Positions 36,326-45,233 are shown, counted from the stretch's first letter. The stretch: 64,000 nucleotides of DNA from VAZQ01 sp963835165 (GCA_963835165.1 CAWIGD010000070.1:62001-126000), one strand, 5' to 3'. The notes: generated from the letters alone by a model not told the origin. Numbers and translations are program-made.

Positions 36326-37921
36326 TCACGCCGGTGCCCCCGAGCGCACCAGCTTGTAGATGATCGAATCCATCAGCGCCTGGAACGAGGCATCGATGAT
36401 GTTGGGGGAAACGCCGACCGTGGTCCAGCGCTCGCCGCTCTCGTCCTGGCTCTCGATCAGGACGCGGGTCACCGCCTCGGTGCCACCGTTGAGGATACGC
36501 ACGCGATAGTCGGTCAGCTCGAGCCCGTTGATATAGCTCTGATACTTGCCAAGGTCCTTGCGCAGCGCCAGGTCGAGCGCATTGACCGGGCCGTTGCCTT
36601 CCGCGGCGGAGATCAACGTCTCGCCGTCGACCTTGACCTTGACCACCGCCAACGAAACCGTGACGCGCTGGCCGACGGCGTTGTCGCGCTGCTCGACATT
36701 GACGTCGAACTTTTCGACATCGAAGTAGTTCGGCACCTTGCCGAGCACGCGCCGCGCCAGGAGCTCGAAGGAGGCATCGGCCGCCTCGTAGGCATAGCCG
36801 ATCGCCTCGCGCTCCTTCAACACCTCGAGCAGCCGCGTGATACGGGCGTCGTCCTTGTCGACCTTGAGGCCGATGCGCTCGAGCTCCGCCAGCACGTTGG
36901 ATCTTCCCGCCTGATCCGACACCAAAAGCCGGCGCCGGTTGCCAACGCGATCGGGCGATACATGCTCGTAGGTCGCGGGGTCTTTCATGATGGCGGAGGC
37001 GTGGATGCCGGCCTTGGTCGCGAAGGCGCTCTCGCCGACATAGGGCGCATGGCGATTGGGCGCGCGGTTGAGCATCTCATCCAGCGTGTGGGACGCATGC
37101 GCAAGGCTCTGGAGCTGCGCATCCGACACGCCGATCTCGAAGCGATCGGCGAATTCGGGCTTGAGCTTCAGCGTGGGGATGATGGACACGAGATTGGCGT
37201 TGCCGCAGCGTTCGCCGAGGCCGTTGAGCGTGCCCTGGATCTGGCGCGCGCCGGCGCGCACGGCCGCGAGCGAGTTGGCCACCGCCTGCTCGGTGTCGTT
37301 GTGGGCGTGAATGCCGACATGATCACCGGGGATCACCTTGACCACCTCGCCGACGATCGTCTCGACCTCGTGCGGCAGCGCGCCGCCGTTGGTATCGCAG
37401 AGCACGACCCAGCGCGCGCCCTGGTCATAGGCGGCCTTGGCGCAGGCCAGCGCGAATTGCGGATTGGCCTTGTAGCCGTCGAAGAAATGCTCGCAGTCGA
37501 GCAGCACTTCGCGTCCCTTGGCGACCGCGGCAGCCACGCTGTCGCGGATCGACGCCAGATTTTCCTCCGGCGTGGTCTCGAGCGCGACGCGCACGTGGTA
37601 ATCCCAGGATTTTGCCACGAAGCAGATGGCGTCGGCCTTGGCCTCGAGCAGCGCCGCGAGGCCGGGGTCGTTCGAGGTCGAGCGGCCGGGCCGCCGCGTC
37701 ATCCCGAATGCGGTGAAGGTGGCGCCGAGCTTGCGGTCCTCGGCGAACAGCTCCGTGTCGGTCGGGTTGGCGCCGGGATATCCGCCCTCGACATAGTCGA
37801 TGCCGAGATCGTCCAGCATTTTCGCGATCGTGAGCTTGTCGCCGAGGGTGAAATCGACGCCGTTGGTCTGCGCGCCGTCGCGCAGCGTGGTGTCGAAGAG
37901 ATAGAGGCGTTCGGGCGCCAT
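36326..37921 (-). CDS. cimA: (R)-citramalate synthase
   Basis: 531 residues, DRE-TIM metallolyase. DTTLRDGAQTNGVDFTLGDK near the start is the citramalate synthase form of the motif; the C-terminal LeuA-type regulatory domain is present (residues about 400-531). CimA condenses pyruvate and acetyl-CoA toward isoleucine via 2-ketobutyrate. Six bases separate its end from the VOC gene start; two micro membrane genes lie upstream. Confidence 0.92.
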   Translation of the reverse strand: MAPERLYLFDTTLRDGAQTNGVDFTLGDKLTIAKMLDDLGIDYVEGGYPGANPTDTELFAEDRKLGATFTAFGMTRRPGRSTSNDPGLAALLEAKADAICFVAKSWDYHVRVALETTPEENLASIRDSVAAAVAKGREVLLDCEHFFDGYKANPQFALACAKAAYDQGARWVVLCDTNGGALPHEVETIVGEVVKVIPGDHVGIHAHNDTEQAVANSLAAVRAGARQIQGTLNGLGERCGNANLVSIIPTLKLKPEFADRFEIGVSDAQLQSLAHASHTLDEMLNRAPNRHAPYVGESAFATKAGIHASAIMKDPATYEHVSPDRVGNRRRLLVSDQAGRSNVLAELERIGLKVDKDDARITRLLEVLKEREAIGYAYEAADASFELLARRVLGKVPNYFDVEKFDVNVEQRDNAVGQRVTVSLAVVKVKVDGETLISAAEGNGPVNALDLALRKDLGKYQSYINGLELTDYRVRILNGGTEAVTRVLIESQDESGERWTTVGVSPNIIDASFQALMDSIIYKLVRSGAPA

Positions 37922-37927
37922 GATGAC

Positions 37928-38044
37928 TTACAAAAACTGGGATGCGACATAGAGCGCGAGCAGGACCGCGGCAGCGATCACCGCATATTTGAGCACGATG
38001 TAGTAGAGCCAATGCTTGGGAAACGGCGTGTCCGGCTTGGTCAT
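37928..38044 (-). CDS. Micro membrane protein, 38 residues
   Basis: Short frame from ATG at 38044 to TAA at 37928. It begins MTKPDTPFPKHWLYYIVLKY and continues as one hydrophobic helix (AVIAAAVLLALYVASQFL). The pattern of a short polar head and one transmembrane segment is that of a real small membrane protein. It lies between cimA (6 bases downstream) and another micro gene (22 bases upstream) on the same strand. Function unknown. Confidence 0.6.
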   Translation of the reverse strand: MTKPDTPFPKHWLYYIVLKYAVIAAAVLLALYVASQFL

Positions 38045-38066
38045 CGCGCTATCCTTCGGGACGGTA

Positions 38067-38180
38067 TCACCAGAGGTAATAGTTCAGCGCCAGCGCGACG
38101 GCCACGACGATGGCCACGATCGAGAGAATGATGTGGTGCCGCTGGAATCGCGGGGCCGGCATTTCGGATTTGTGTTTCAT
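38067..38180 (-). CDS. Micro membrane protein, 37 residues
   Basis: Frame from ATG at 38180 to TGA at 38067. It begins MKHKSEMPAPRFQRHH and continues as a single membrane helix (IILSIVAIVVAVALALNYYLW). The ATG overlaps the stop of the acetyltransferase gene (ATGA), which argues for coupled translation and so for a genuine gene. Unknown function; perhaps a partner of the 38-residue protein that follows. Confidence 0.65.
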   Translation of the reverse strand: MKHKSEMPAPRFQRHHIILSIVAIVVAVALALNYYLW

Positions 38181-38683
38181 GGCGTGCGCTCCTTGGCGGC
38201 AAGCTTCTTTTCCATCGTGGTGTTCGCGAGCCACTCGTCGCCGAGCGGAACCGTGTTGCGCTGCTGCGGCACGAAACCGCGGCGCTTGAAGAAATCCTCG
38301 GCGCTGTCGCTGACATCGGCGGTGAGCCGCGCTGCGCCGCGCGAGGCCGCGAGCTTCTCCAGCGCATCGATCAGCATACTACCGACGCCGTGTCCCGCCG
38401 CCGCCGGATGCACATAGAGCATGCCCACGCGCTCGGGGCCTTCGAGCGAAGCGAAGCCGACCGGCGAGCCGTCCATCGTGCCGAGCAAAGTCAGGGCTTT
38501 CGCGAGGCGCGCGCCGAAGCCGGCCTCGTCCTCCGCCATGGCCGCCCAGGCCTCACGCTGGCTCTCGCTATAGTCGTCCGCGGTGAGTTCGTCGATGCTG
38601 GCGCGAAAGATTTCAGCCAGCACCGTCACGTCCGCCGGCAGGAACGGCCGCAGCGCCAGCTTCGGATGCGCGCGCGCCATCAT
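38177..38683 (-). CDS. GNAT-family N-acetyltransferase
   Basis: 168 residues, GCN5-related fold. The acetyl-CoA loop is seen as VHPAAAGHGVGSMLIDALEK, preceded by GFASLEGPERVGMLYV. Acceptor unknown. Its ATG overlaps the cysS stop (ATGA) and its own stop overlaps the ATG of a micro membrane gene. Confidence 0.88.
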   Translation of the reverse strand: MMARAHPKLALRPFLPADVTVLAEIFRASIDELTADDYSESQREAWAAMAEDEAGFGARLAKALTLLGTMDGSPVGFASLEGPERVGMLYVHPAAAGHGVGSMLIDALEKLAASRGAARLTADVSDSAEDFFKRRGFVPQQRNTVPLGDEWLANTTMEKKLAAKERTP

Positions 38684-40098
38684 GGCTTCACCTTCCAGGT
38701 GGTGGTGCCGTCCTTGTGGTCCTCAAGCTCGATGCCCATCGCGTTGAGCTCGTCGCGGATGCGGTCGGCCTCCTTGAAGTTTTTCGCCTTGCGAGCGGCG
38801 TTACGCTCATCGATGAGCCCCTCGATCTTTGAAGCATCGATGCCGTGCGTCGAGTGTTTGCGCGCAATCCAGTCGGATGATGTTTCATGCAAGAATCCGA
38901 GAAACGTTAGCGAGTCGACAAATGCATCGAGCGCAGGCACGCCGCCGCCATGCACGATTGCGTTACGAAGCTGATGAAGCTCAGTGATTGCCTTTGGAGT
39001 ATTTAGATCATCACACAAGGCATCGAGAACCGGCGGGTGGAGTTTCCGGTTCTCTCCTCCGTCCGGAATAATCCTCTTCCTGCTCGTGACGGCGGAGAGC
39101 GCATACCACTCGTCCAGTATTTTCGAATTTTCTTGCAGGCCTCTTATCGTCCAATCCAGCGGTTGCCGATAGTGCGTGCGCAGCATGTTGAGACGCAGCA
39201 CCTCGCCGGGCCAATCCGCGAGCAGTTCCCGGATGGTGAAGAAATTGCCCGCGCTCTTGGCCATCTTCTCGCCTTCGACCTGCAAGAAGCCGTTGTGGAG
39301 CCAGTAGTTCGCCATGACCGGCGTGTGCAATGCGCAACGCGATTGCGCGATCTCGTTCTCGTGGTGCGGAAACACGAGATCGATGCCGCCGCCGTGGATG
39401 TCGAAGGTCTCGCCCAGGTGCTGCCACGCCATCGCCGAGCATTCGATGTGCCAGCCGGGCCGGCCGGGCGTCGTAATGCCCGCCGGCGACGGCCAAGCCG
39501 GCTCGCCCGGCTTCGACGGCTTCCACAACACGAAGTCCATGGGGTCGCGCTTGTAGGGCGCGACCTCCACGCGCGCGCCCGCGACCATCTCGTCGAGCGA
39601 ACGCTTCGAGAGCCGCCCGTAATCCGGCATCGCGGGCACGCTGAACAGCACGTGGTCCTCGGCGACATAGGCGCTACCGGCGGCCACGAGGCGCTCGATC
39701 AACTCCTTCATCGCCGCGATGTGCTCGGTTGCGCGCGGCTCGATCGTGGGAGGAAGGCAGCCGAGCGCGGCGACATCCTCGTGGAATTGCCGTTCGGTCT
39801 GTTCCGTGACCCTGCGAATCGCTTGGTTCAGCGGCAGGTCGGGATAGTCCTGCGCCGCGCGCGCGTTGATCTTGTCGTCCACGTCGGTGATGTTGCGCAC
39901 ATAGGTGACGTGCTCGGCGCCGTAGAGGTGGCGCAGCAGCCGGAACAGCACGTCGAACACGATGACCGGGCGGGCATTGCCGATATGGGCAAAGTCATAG
40001 ACCGTCGGCCCGCACACGTACATGCGCACCTGCGCAGGGTCGAGCGGCGTGAACGCCCGCTTCGCGCGCGTCAGTGTGTCGTAAAGCGTCAGTTCCAT
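38680..40098 (-). CDS. cysS: Cysteinyl-tRNA synthetase
   Basis: 472 residues, class I aminoacyl-tRNA synthetase. The HIGH motif is seen as FAHIGNARP and the KMSKS motif as GEKMAKSAGNF; zinc ligands include the Cys in VCGPTVYD and HIECSAM. It is the first gene of the operon that runs through the acetyltransferase, two micro genes, cimA, VOC and a binding protein. Confidence 0.96.
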   Translation of the reverse strand: MELTLYDTLTRAKRAFTPLDPAQVRMYVCGPTVYDFAHIGNARPVIVFDVLFRLLRHLYGAEHVTYVRNITDVDDKINARAAQDYPDLPLNQAIRRVTEQTERQFHEDVAALGCLPPTIEPRATEHIAAMKELIERLVAAGSAYVAEDHVLFSVPAMPDYGRLSKRSLDEMVAGARVEVAPYKRDPMDFVLWKPSKPGEPAWPSPAGITTPGRPGWHIECSAMAWQHLGETFDIHGGGIDLVFPHHENEIAQSRCALHTPVMANYWLHNGFLQVEGEKMAKSAGNFFTIRELLADWPGEVLRLNMLRTHYRQPLDWTIRGLQENSKILDEWYALSAVTSRKRIIPDGGENRKLHPPVLDALCDDLNTPKAITELHQLRNAIVHGGGVPALDAFVDSLTFLGFLHETSSDWIARKHSTHGIDASKIEGLIDERNAARKAKNFKEADRIRDELNAMGIELEDHKDGTTTWKVKP

Positions 40099-40574
40099 CG
40101 CTCGACGTCTTACCCGATCGTGGTGTTTCGCTTTCGACCGCTGAGAGGGCGAAGCGGAACAGGTGCCTCCCGGCCTCGCTGGCCGGGCGTCCCAAACTCT
40201 CGATCAGGAGAACAGACGGCCGCAGCCAGCGCAGGTCGCTAGCAAATAATCTCGCGGCAAATGCCGCAGATATGGTCAAGGCCGCACATTGCGGCGGAGA
40301 ATGGGCAAGCCCAGAGGGCACGTCAAGAGGCGCGGCGGGGCCCGGGCCCCGTCCGGGCGGTTCTCGCCCGGTCACCGGCGCCCGCAAGATAGGCCGCAAG
40401 ATAGGTCGGTAGTGTGGCTTTCAGGTCCTAGTCACACACCGGCAAATCCAGGTAACACACAGCTCGGCTTGCGTCGGGAAGGGGTGGTTCGGTTAGGGGC
40501 GCCTTAAGCCTTTCCCACGCAAGATCGGCGTTGCGTTTCGATCTCCCGGAAAACCGGGAATGGGGGGGTCAACG
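40099..40574. other. Gene-free region with short palindromes
   Basis: 476 bases between divergent cysS and a small secreted protein gene. No convincing frame. It has a perfect 14-base palindrome GGGGCCCGGGCCCC (40337-40350), a direct repeat of CGCAAGATAGG (near 40383 and 40394), TAGTGTGGCTTT (about 40410) that matches an end of the composite repeat described elsewhere, and TCCCGGAAAACCGGGA just before the next gene. Promoters of both neighbours should lie here. Confidence 0.45.
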
Positions 40575-40871
40575 ATGCGGTATCTGTTCGCCGCGCTCGT
40601 GGTTGCGGGCGCTGTTTTCACCACGGCTGCGCAGGCCGAGACGCGCATTTTCATCATCAGCAACAATGCCGACGGCTATGGCGTCGACCGCTGCCTGGCG
40701 ACCGGCGCGAGCTGCGGGATGATGATTGCGACCGCCTATTGCCAATCGCACGACTATCTCCAGGTCGCCTCGTTCCGCAAGATCGAGCGCGAGGAAATCT
40801 CGGGTGCGGTGCCCACGACCAATGGCACCAGCGCCCGCGACGAATTCGTCGCCATTGAGTGCCTGCGATAA
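40575..40871 (+). CDS. Small secreted protein of unknown function
   Basis: 98 residues. Signal peptide MRYLFAALVVAGAVFTTAAQA; mature part TRIFIISNNADGYGVDRCLA with four cysteines. I do not know the family. A G-rich site (GGGGGGTC) precedes the ATG at 40575. Short, but the signal peptide and cysteine pattern support it. Confidence 0.7.
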   Translation: MRYLFAALVVAGAVFTTAAQAETRIFIISNNADGYGVDRCLATGASCGMMIATAYCQSHDYLQVASFRKIEREEISGAVPTTNGTSARDEFVAIECLR

Positions 40872-41013
40872 GGGTTGGACCATCGAGTCGACCGACCTCC
40901 GCCCTCGCCCGCCGTTGCGCGGCCACTGATCTTCGGTCAATGTTTCGCTCGGCATTGCGAAAGATTGGCGGTCGGGCCCGAACCGAACCGCTCCACGCTT
41001 AGGGGCGCGGTCG

Positions 41014-41535
41014 ATGATGAACTCCGGTCCAGTCCGTGACAGCGCCCCGCCGGCCGGCACCGCGCCATCCGAGGCGCCTCTGCTGCGGCTCGACGAATTT
41101 CTGCCCCACCGGCTCAACGTGCTGTCCAGCCTCGTGTCGCAGGCCCTCACGCGGGTCTATGGCCGTTATGGTATCGGAATACCGGAGTGGCGCGTGCTGG
41201 TCACGCTCGGCGAGAACGGCGTGATGACCGGCAAGGCGGTGGGCGCGCAGACCCACATGCACAAGACCAAAGTCTCGCGCGCGGTGGCCCAGCTCGAGGA
41301 GCGCAAATTCCTCGCCCGGCGGCCCAATCGCGCCGATCTGCGCGAATTGTTCCTGTCGCTGACGCCGGCCGGGCGCGCCGTCTACGAGGAGCTTGCCCCG
41401 AGCGCGCTTGCATTCATGGATCGGCTCGCCGAAGTGGTCGCGGCCGTGGACCGGCCCGCCTTCGACCGGGCCATGAAGCAGTTGACCAAGCGCTCGGCCG
41501 AACTCGTCGCCGAGGCGGAAGACGGCAAGATCTGA
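41014..41535 (+). CDS. MarR-family transcriptional regulator
   Basis: 173 residues. Winged helix-turn-helix: YGIGIPEWRVLVTLGENGVM then the recognition region AQTHMHKTKVSRAVAQLEER and the wing with RADLRELFLSLTPAGRA. Likely a repressor answering to an aromatic or phenolic ligand. It stands 52 bases before maiA on the same strand and may control it. Confidence 0.9.
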   Translation: MMNSGPVRDSAPPAGTAPSEAPLLRLDEFLPHRLNVLSSLVSQALTRVYGRYGIGIPEWRVLVTLGENGVMTGKAVGAQTHMHKTKVSRAVAQLEERKFLARRPNRADLRELFLSLTPAGRAVYEELAPSALAFMDRLAEVVAAVDRPAFDRAMKQLTKRSAELVAEAEDGKI

Positions 41536-41587
41536 GACCGGGCCGGTCCCGCTGCCGCCCTCGACGGCCATCCTGCAAGGAGAAGAC

Positions 41588-42223
41588 GTGCAGCTCTACA
41601 CCTACTTTCGCTCCTCCGCGGCCTATCGGGTTCGCATCGCGCTCAATCTCAAGGGCCTCACCACAGACATGATCCCGATCCACCTGCAGAAGCAGGGCGG
41701 CATGAACAAGAAGCCGGAATACCGCGCGGTCAATCCGCAGATGCGGGTACCGGCGCTGAGGCTCGATTCCGGCGACGTGCTGATTCAATCCCTCGCGATC
41801 ATCGAATATCTCGACGAGGTGCATCCGCAGCCGCCGCTGCTGCCGAGCGATCCGATCGAGCGGGCAAAGGTGCGGGCCCTGGCGCAGGTGATCGCCTGCG
41901 ACATCCATCCACTCAACAATGTGGCACCGCTGCGCCATCTCAAGAACGAACTCGGACAGGATCAGGGCAAGATCGACGCCTGGTACCACCATTGGGTCGA
42001 CGAGGGCTTCGACGCGCTGGAGTCGCTGATCGAGCCCGCGCCCTATGCCTTTGGCAACACGGTCACGCTCGCCGACCTCTGCCTCGTGCCGCAGGTCTAC
42101 AATGCGCGCCGTCTGAAGGTGCCGCTCGACCGGTTTCCCAAGCTCATCGCCGTGGATGCGGCATGCGCGAAGCTCGCGGCCTTCGAGCAGGCGCGGCCGG
42201 AGAACCAGCCCGACGCGGAGTGA
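41588..42223 (+). CDS. maiA: Maleylacetoacetate isomerase / zeta-class GST
   Basis: 211 residues. GTG start with AAGGAG 5 bases upstream. The zeta-class signature SSAAYRVRIALNLKG is complete. MaiA converts maleylacetoacetate to the fumaryl form in tyrosine/homogentisate breakdown, or maleylpyruvate in the gentisate route. No homogentisate genes are beside it; a gentisate dioxygenase-like gene is present at 12366-13388. Confidence 0.9.
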   Translation: MQLYTYFRSSAAYRVRIALNLKGLTTDMIPIHLQKQGGMNKKPEYRAVNPQMRVPALRLDSGDVLIQSLAIIEYLDEVHPQPPLLPSDPIERAKVRALAQVIACDIHPLNNVAPLRHLKNELGQDQGKIDAWYHHWVDEGFDALESLIEPAPYAFGNTVTLADLCLVPQVYNARRLKVPLDRFPKLIAVDAACAKLAAFEQARPENQPDAE

Positions 42224-42297
42224 CGCGATGCCCCTCGTCCATCGCCCTCCCCTCGCGGTCGGCTCCTGAGCGGCAACGGCCCGGAAGCGACATCCAC

Positions 42298-43200
42298 GTG
42301 CCCCCCAGACATCTCGTTCGCGTCGTCCTCTGGATGACCGGGGCCTTGCTGTCGTTCTGCGCGATGGCCGTCTCCGTTCGTGTCCTCGCCGGGACGTTGA
42401 GCGTGATGGAGATCCTCGCGCTGCGCGCCGGCCTCGGTTTAGCGGTCATGGCCACGCTGGCTGCCACGCGCGCCGACCTGCGTGCGACCATCAACAGCCA
42501 GCACCTGCCGCTGCACCTCTTTCGCAACGCCGTTCACGTGGGATCGTCCTTTCTCTGGGCGATGAGCCTCCTGCTCATCCCGCTGGCGATGACCTTCGCG
42601 CTCGAGTTCACCACGCCCGCGTGGACGCTGCTGATCGCCGCGCCGGTCCTGGGCGAGCGGTTCACGGCGAGCCGGGTCGGGGCGGTGGTGTTCGGCCTGC
42701 TCGGCGTGCTGGTGATCCTGCGCCCCGGCCTGGCCGCGTTTCAGCCCGGCGCGCTGCTGGCATTGATGGCCGCGTTCGGGTTCGCCATCACGCTGGTGGC
42801 AACCAAAAAGCTCACGCGCACGGACAGCCCGTTCGCGATCATCTTCTGGATGATGCTCATCCAGTTGCCGCTCGCCTTGATCGCCTCCGATCCGCTTTTC
42901 GTGACCAGGCTCAATCAGGCGCAGATTCCCGCCGTCATCGCCATCGGCGTGTCGGGTCTGGCGTCACACTACTGCCTCACCCGGGCGTTTCGGGTGGGGG
43001 ACGCCGGCGTGGTGGTGCCGCTCGATTTCATGCGCATTCCGCTGATCGCGGTGATCGGCTGGTGGCTCTACGGCGAGCCGCTCGATGTGTTCGTGTTCGT
43101 CGGCGCCGGACTCATCGTCACCGGCATCCTGTGGAATCTGCGCAGCGAAGCCAGGCGGGCGGTCGAACCGGCAGAACCGATGTTGGGGAAGACGGGTTAG
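42298..43200 (+). CDS. EamA/DMT-family transporter
   Basis: 300 residues, ten membrane helices in two repeats, drug/metabolite transporter superfamily. Repeat ends are visible as TPAWTLLIAAPVLGERFT and LIAVIGWWLYGEPLDV. A GTG at 42298 is used; an ATG at 42334 is the alternative. Exporter of unknown metabolite. Convergent with the RidA gene. Confidence 0.87.
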   Translation: MPPRHLVRVVLWMTGALLSFCAMAVSVRVLAGTLSVMEILALRAGLGLAVMATLAATRADLRATINSQHLPLHLFRNAVHVGSSFLWAMSLLLIPLAMTFALEFTTPAWTLLIAAPVLGERFTASRVGAVVFGLLGVLVILRPGLAAFQPGALLALMAAFGFAITLVATKKLTRTDSPFAIIFWMMLIQLPLALIASDPLFVTRLNQAQIPAVIAIGVSGLASHYCLTRAFRVGDAGVVVPLDFMRIPLIAVIGWWLYGEPLDVFVFVGAGLIVTGILWNLRSEARRAVEPAEPMLGKTG

Positions 43201-43219
43201 CAGCTCCGGAATGACGAGG

Positions 43220-43248
43220 AGAGCTTGGCGCCAATCGAGGCTCTCTAG
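43220..43248. terminator. Hairpin between convergent EamA and RidA genes
   Basis: GAGAGC pairs with GCTCTC around a loop that itself contains TTGGCGCCAA. It lies between the two convergent genes and touches the RidA stop codon. No T-run follows, so an intrinsic terminator is only possible. Confidence 0.35.
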
Positions 43249-44498
43249 TCCTTCGACCCGATGAGGTCGATCTCGACCAGCGTGTCCTTCACCAGCAACG
43301 CGGTGCAGCCGATGGTGGTGCGAGGAGGCGGCTGCTTGAAGTACCGCTTCCACACCGAATCGAAACCATGGAAGTTGTCGAGGTCGGTCAGAAACACCTG
43401 CGCCTTGACCACCTGATCGAGCGAGGAGCCGGCGGCCTCGAAGGTCTTTTTCAGGTTCTCGAGAACGTACGTGGTCTGCAGTTCGATGTCCGAGCCGTAG
43501 AACGGAAAGCCGTCCTGCTTGCGCGCCTCCGGCGGAACGCCCGTCCGGTAGTCGCTGGCGATTTGTCCGGCCGCGAACACGCGGCTGCCGACGGTGAAGC
43601 CCTCGTTGTAGTGCGCGAGCGGTCGGGGAACCGCCGACTTGACGACCGCATGCTTGAGCCCGCGTGCCGGCACGTAACCGATGAGGTCGATTTCCACCAG
43701 CGTGTCTTTGACCAGCAATCCCGTGCAGCCGATCGTGGTACGCGGCGGCGGCACCTTGAAGTAGCGCTTCCAGACCGAGTCGAAACCATGGAAGTCGTCG
43801 AGGTCGGTGAGAAATACCTGCGCCTTGGCCACGTGATCGAGCGACGAGCCGGCGGCCTCGAAGGTCTTTTTCAGATTGTCGAGAATGTACGCCGTCTGCA
43901 GCTCGATATCCGAGCCGTAGAACGGAAAGCCGTCCTTCTTGCGCGCCTCGGGAGGAACGCCGGTCTTGAAGTCGCTGGCGAGCTGCCCGGCGGTGAAGAT
44001 CAGATCGCCGACGACGAAAGCCTCGTTGTAGTTGGCGAGCGGGCGCGGGATGGAAGAGGTGATCACCTCGTGCTTGAGGCTCTTGCTTGGCACGTAGCCG
44101 ATGAGATCGATCTCGACCAGGGTGTCTTTGACCAGCAGGCCGGTGCAGCCGATGGTGGTGCGCGGCGGCGGGACCTTGAAGTAACGCTTCCACACGGAGT
44201 CGAAGCCATGGAAGTTGTTGAGGTCGGTCAGAAAGACTTGCGCCTTGACCACGTGATCGAGCGACGAGCCGGCGGCCTCGAAGGTCTTTTTCAGATTTTC
44301 GAGGACATACGTGGTCTGCAGCTCGATATCCGAGCCGTAGAACGGAAAGCCGTCTTTCTTGCGCGCCTCCGGCGGAACGCCAGTCTTGAAATCGCTCGCG
44401 AGCTGGCCGGCCGCGAATACCAGATCGTCGACGACGAAGGCCTCGTTATAGTTGGCGAGCGGGCGCGGAATGCCCGATTTGACTACTGCAATCGCCAC
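43245..44498 (-). CDS. Single-chain triple RidA-domain protein
   Basis: 417 residues: three RidA/YjgF domains in a row with a 140-residue period. Each repeat carries NYNEAF-like start, AAGQLASDFKTGVPPEAR, DGFPFYGSDIELQT, HGFDSVWKRYFK and the active-site segment PPPRTTIGCT...VEIDLIG with the Arg that in RidA deaminates reactive enamines/imines. RidA normally works as a homotrimer with sites between subunits, so one chain may fold as a pseudo-trimer. GTG start at 44498 with GGGGGAAAAC before it; the frame further up runs through a livH remnant. Confidence 0.9.
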   Translation of the reverse strand: MAIAVVKSGIPRPLANYNEAFVVDDLVFAAGQLASDFKTGVPPEARKKDGFPFYGSDIELQTTYVLENLKKTFEAAGSSLDHVVKAQVFLTDLNNFHGFDSVWKRYFKVPPPRTTIGCTGLLVKDTLVEIDLIGYVPSKSLKHEVITSSIPRPLANYNEAFVVGDLIFTAGQLASDFKTGVPPEARKKDGFPFYGSDIELQTAYILDNLKKTFEAAGSSLDHVAKAQVFLTDLDDFHGFDSVWKRYFKVPPPRTTIGCTGLLVKDTLVEIDLIGYVPARGLKHAVVKSAVPRPLAHYNEGFTVGSRVFAAGQIASDYRTGVPPEARKQDGFPFYGSDIELQTTYVLENLKKTFEAAGSSLDQVVKAQVFLTDLDNFHGFDSVWKRYFKQPPPRTTIGCTALLVKDTLVEIDLIGSKD

Positions 44499-44520
44499 GT
44501 TTTCCCCCTCTGCCACAACC
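43261..44520. repeat. Three tandem 420-bp units inside the triple RidA gene
   Basis: The line ATGAGGTCGATCTCGACCAG at 43261 returns with few changes at 43681 and again at 44101, an exact 420-base spacing equal to 140 codons. The first and second plus-strand units differ mostly at third positions. This is a recent in-frame tandem triplication of a single ridA gene. Confidence 0.9.
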
Positions 44521-44966
44521 CGACCAGCCCCGACGGCAAAACCAGCAGGATCGCGATCAGCAGGATCATGCCAATGGCGTCCTTGTAGGCCGACGACAAG
44601 AATACCGTGCTGAACGTCTCGATCAATCCGAACAGGATTCCACCGAGCATCGCTCCGGCGATGCTGCCCAACCCACCCAGCGTCGCCGCGACGAATCCTT
44701 TCAAGCCGGTGATGAAGCCCATCTCGAAGAACGCGAAAAATCGAACCAAGCATGATGCCAGCCGCGCCCGCCATCATTCCGAGATCGCGAAGGTGTAGGC
44801 CATCATACGCGTCAGGTTTGCTCCCATCAGCTGCGCTGCCTCCGGATGGGCCACGGCCTGCATGGCAACGCCGGTGCGCGTGAATTTCAGAACACCTGCA
44901 ACGCCCCATGATGGCGACGGCCATGACCATGATCCAGAACAACTGCGGCGAGATGCCTGACCTGGG
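44483..44966 (-). pseudogene. livH: livH remnant (branched-chain amino acid ABC permease, 3' part)
   Basis: The last 80 codons are intact: GFVAATLGGLGSIAGAMLGG, FSTVFLSSAYKDAIGMILL, LVLPSGLVGLW. Upstream the protein continues only with frame changes: MAGAAGIMLG, GVAMQAVAHPEAAQLMGANL, FWIMVMAVAIM, with an internal stop. The 5' part is gone. Its last bases overlap the start of the triple RidA gene. A decayed LIV-I type permease; no other liv gene is present. Confidence 0.82.
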
Positions 44967-45233
44967 AGGCTCGCCTGATCAATTCATAGGTCAGAGGCGG
45001 GAAAGGTTAGTGTTTCGATTTCGCGCAGATGGGTCGAGTGCGGCCGGCGGTTGTGTCGCGTCGGCATGCGGTCGTCGTCGCCGGCAGGCAGCGCGCCGAC
45101 CGATGGGGATGCTCCCCTTCGGCAGGGGCGAAATCCGCCCACAGGGAGCCGGAGCGGCCAAGGTTTCCACACTTTGGTCACCATTCCGCCGCTTCCATCC
45201 CCGACTGTATCCTCTGGGCTGGGCTCCTTTTTC
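44967..45233. other. Intergenic interval after the livH remnant
   Basis: 267 bases before the DUF2865 gene. I see no further liv sequence, RNA gene or strong repeat. It should hold the promoter of the DUF2865 gene. Confidence 0.4.

Noticed and set aside
43261..44520. CRISPR-like regular repeat
   Set aside because: The 420-base period is that of a coding triplication (140 codons), not repeat-spacer units.
44499..44942. N-terminal extension of the triple RidA protein
   Set aside because: The frame runs through the livH remnant in a wrong frame for most of its length; a GTG with a good ribosome site at 44498 explains the protein start.
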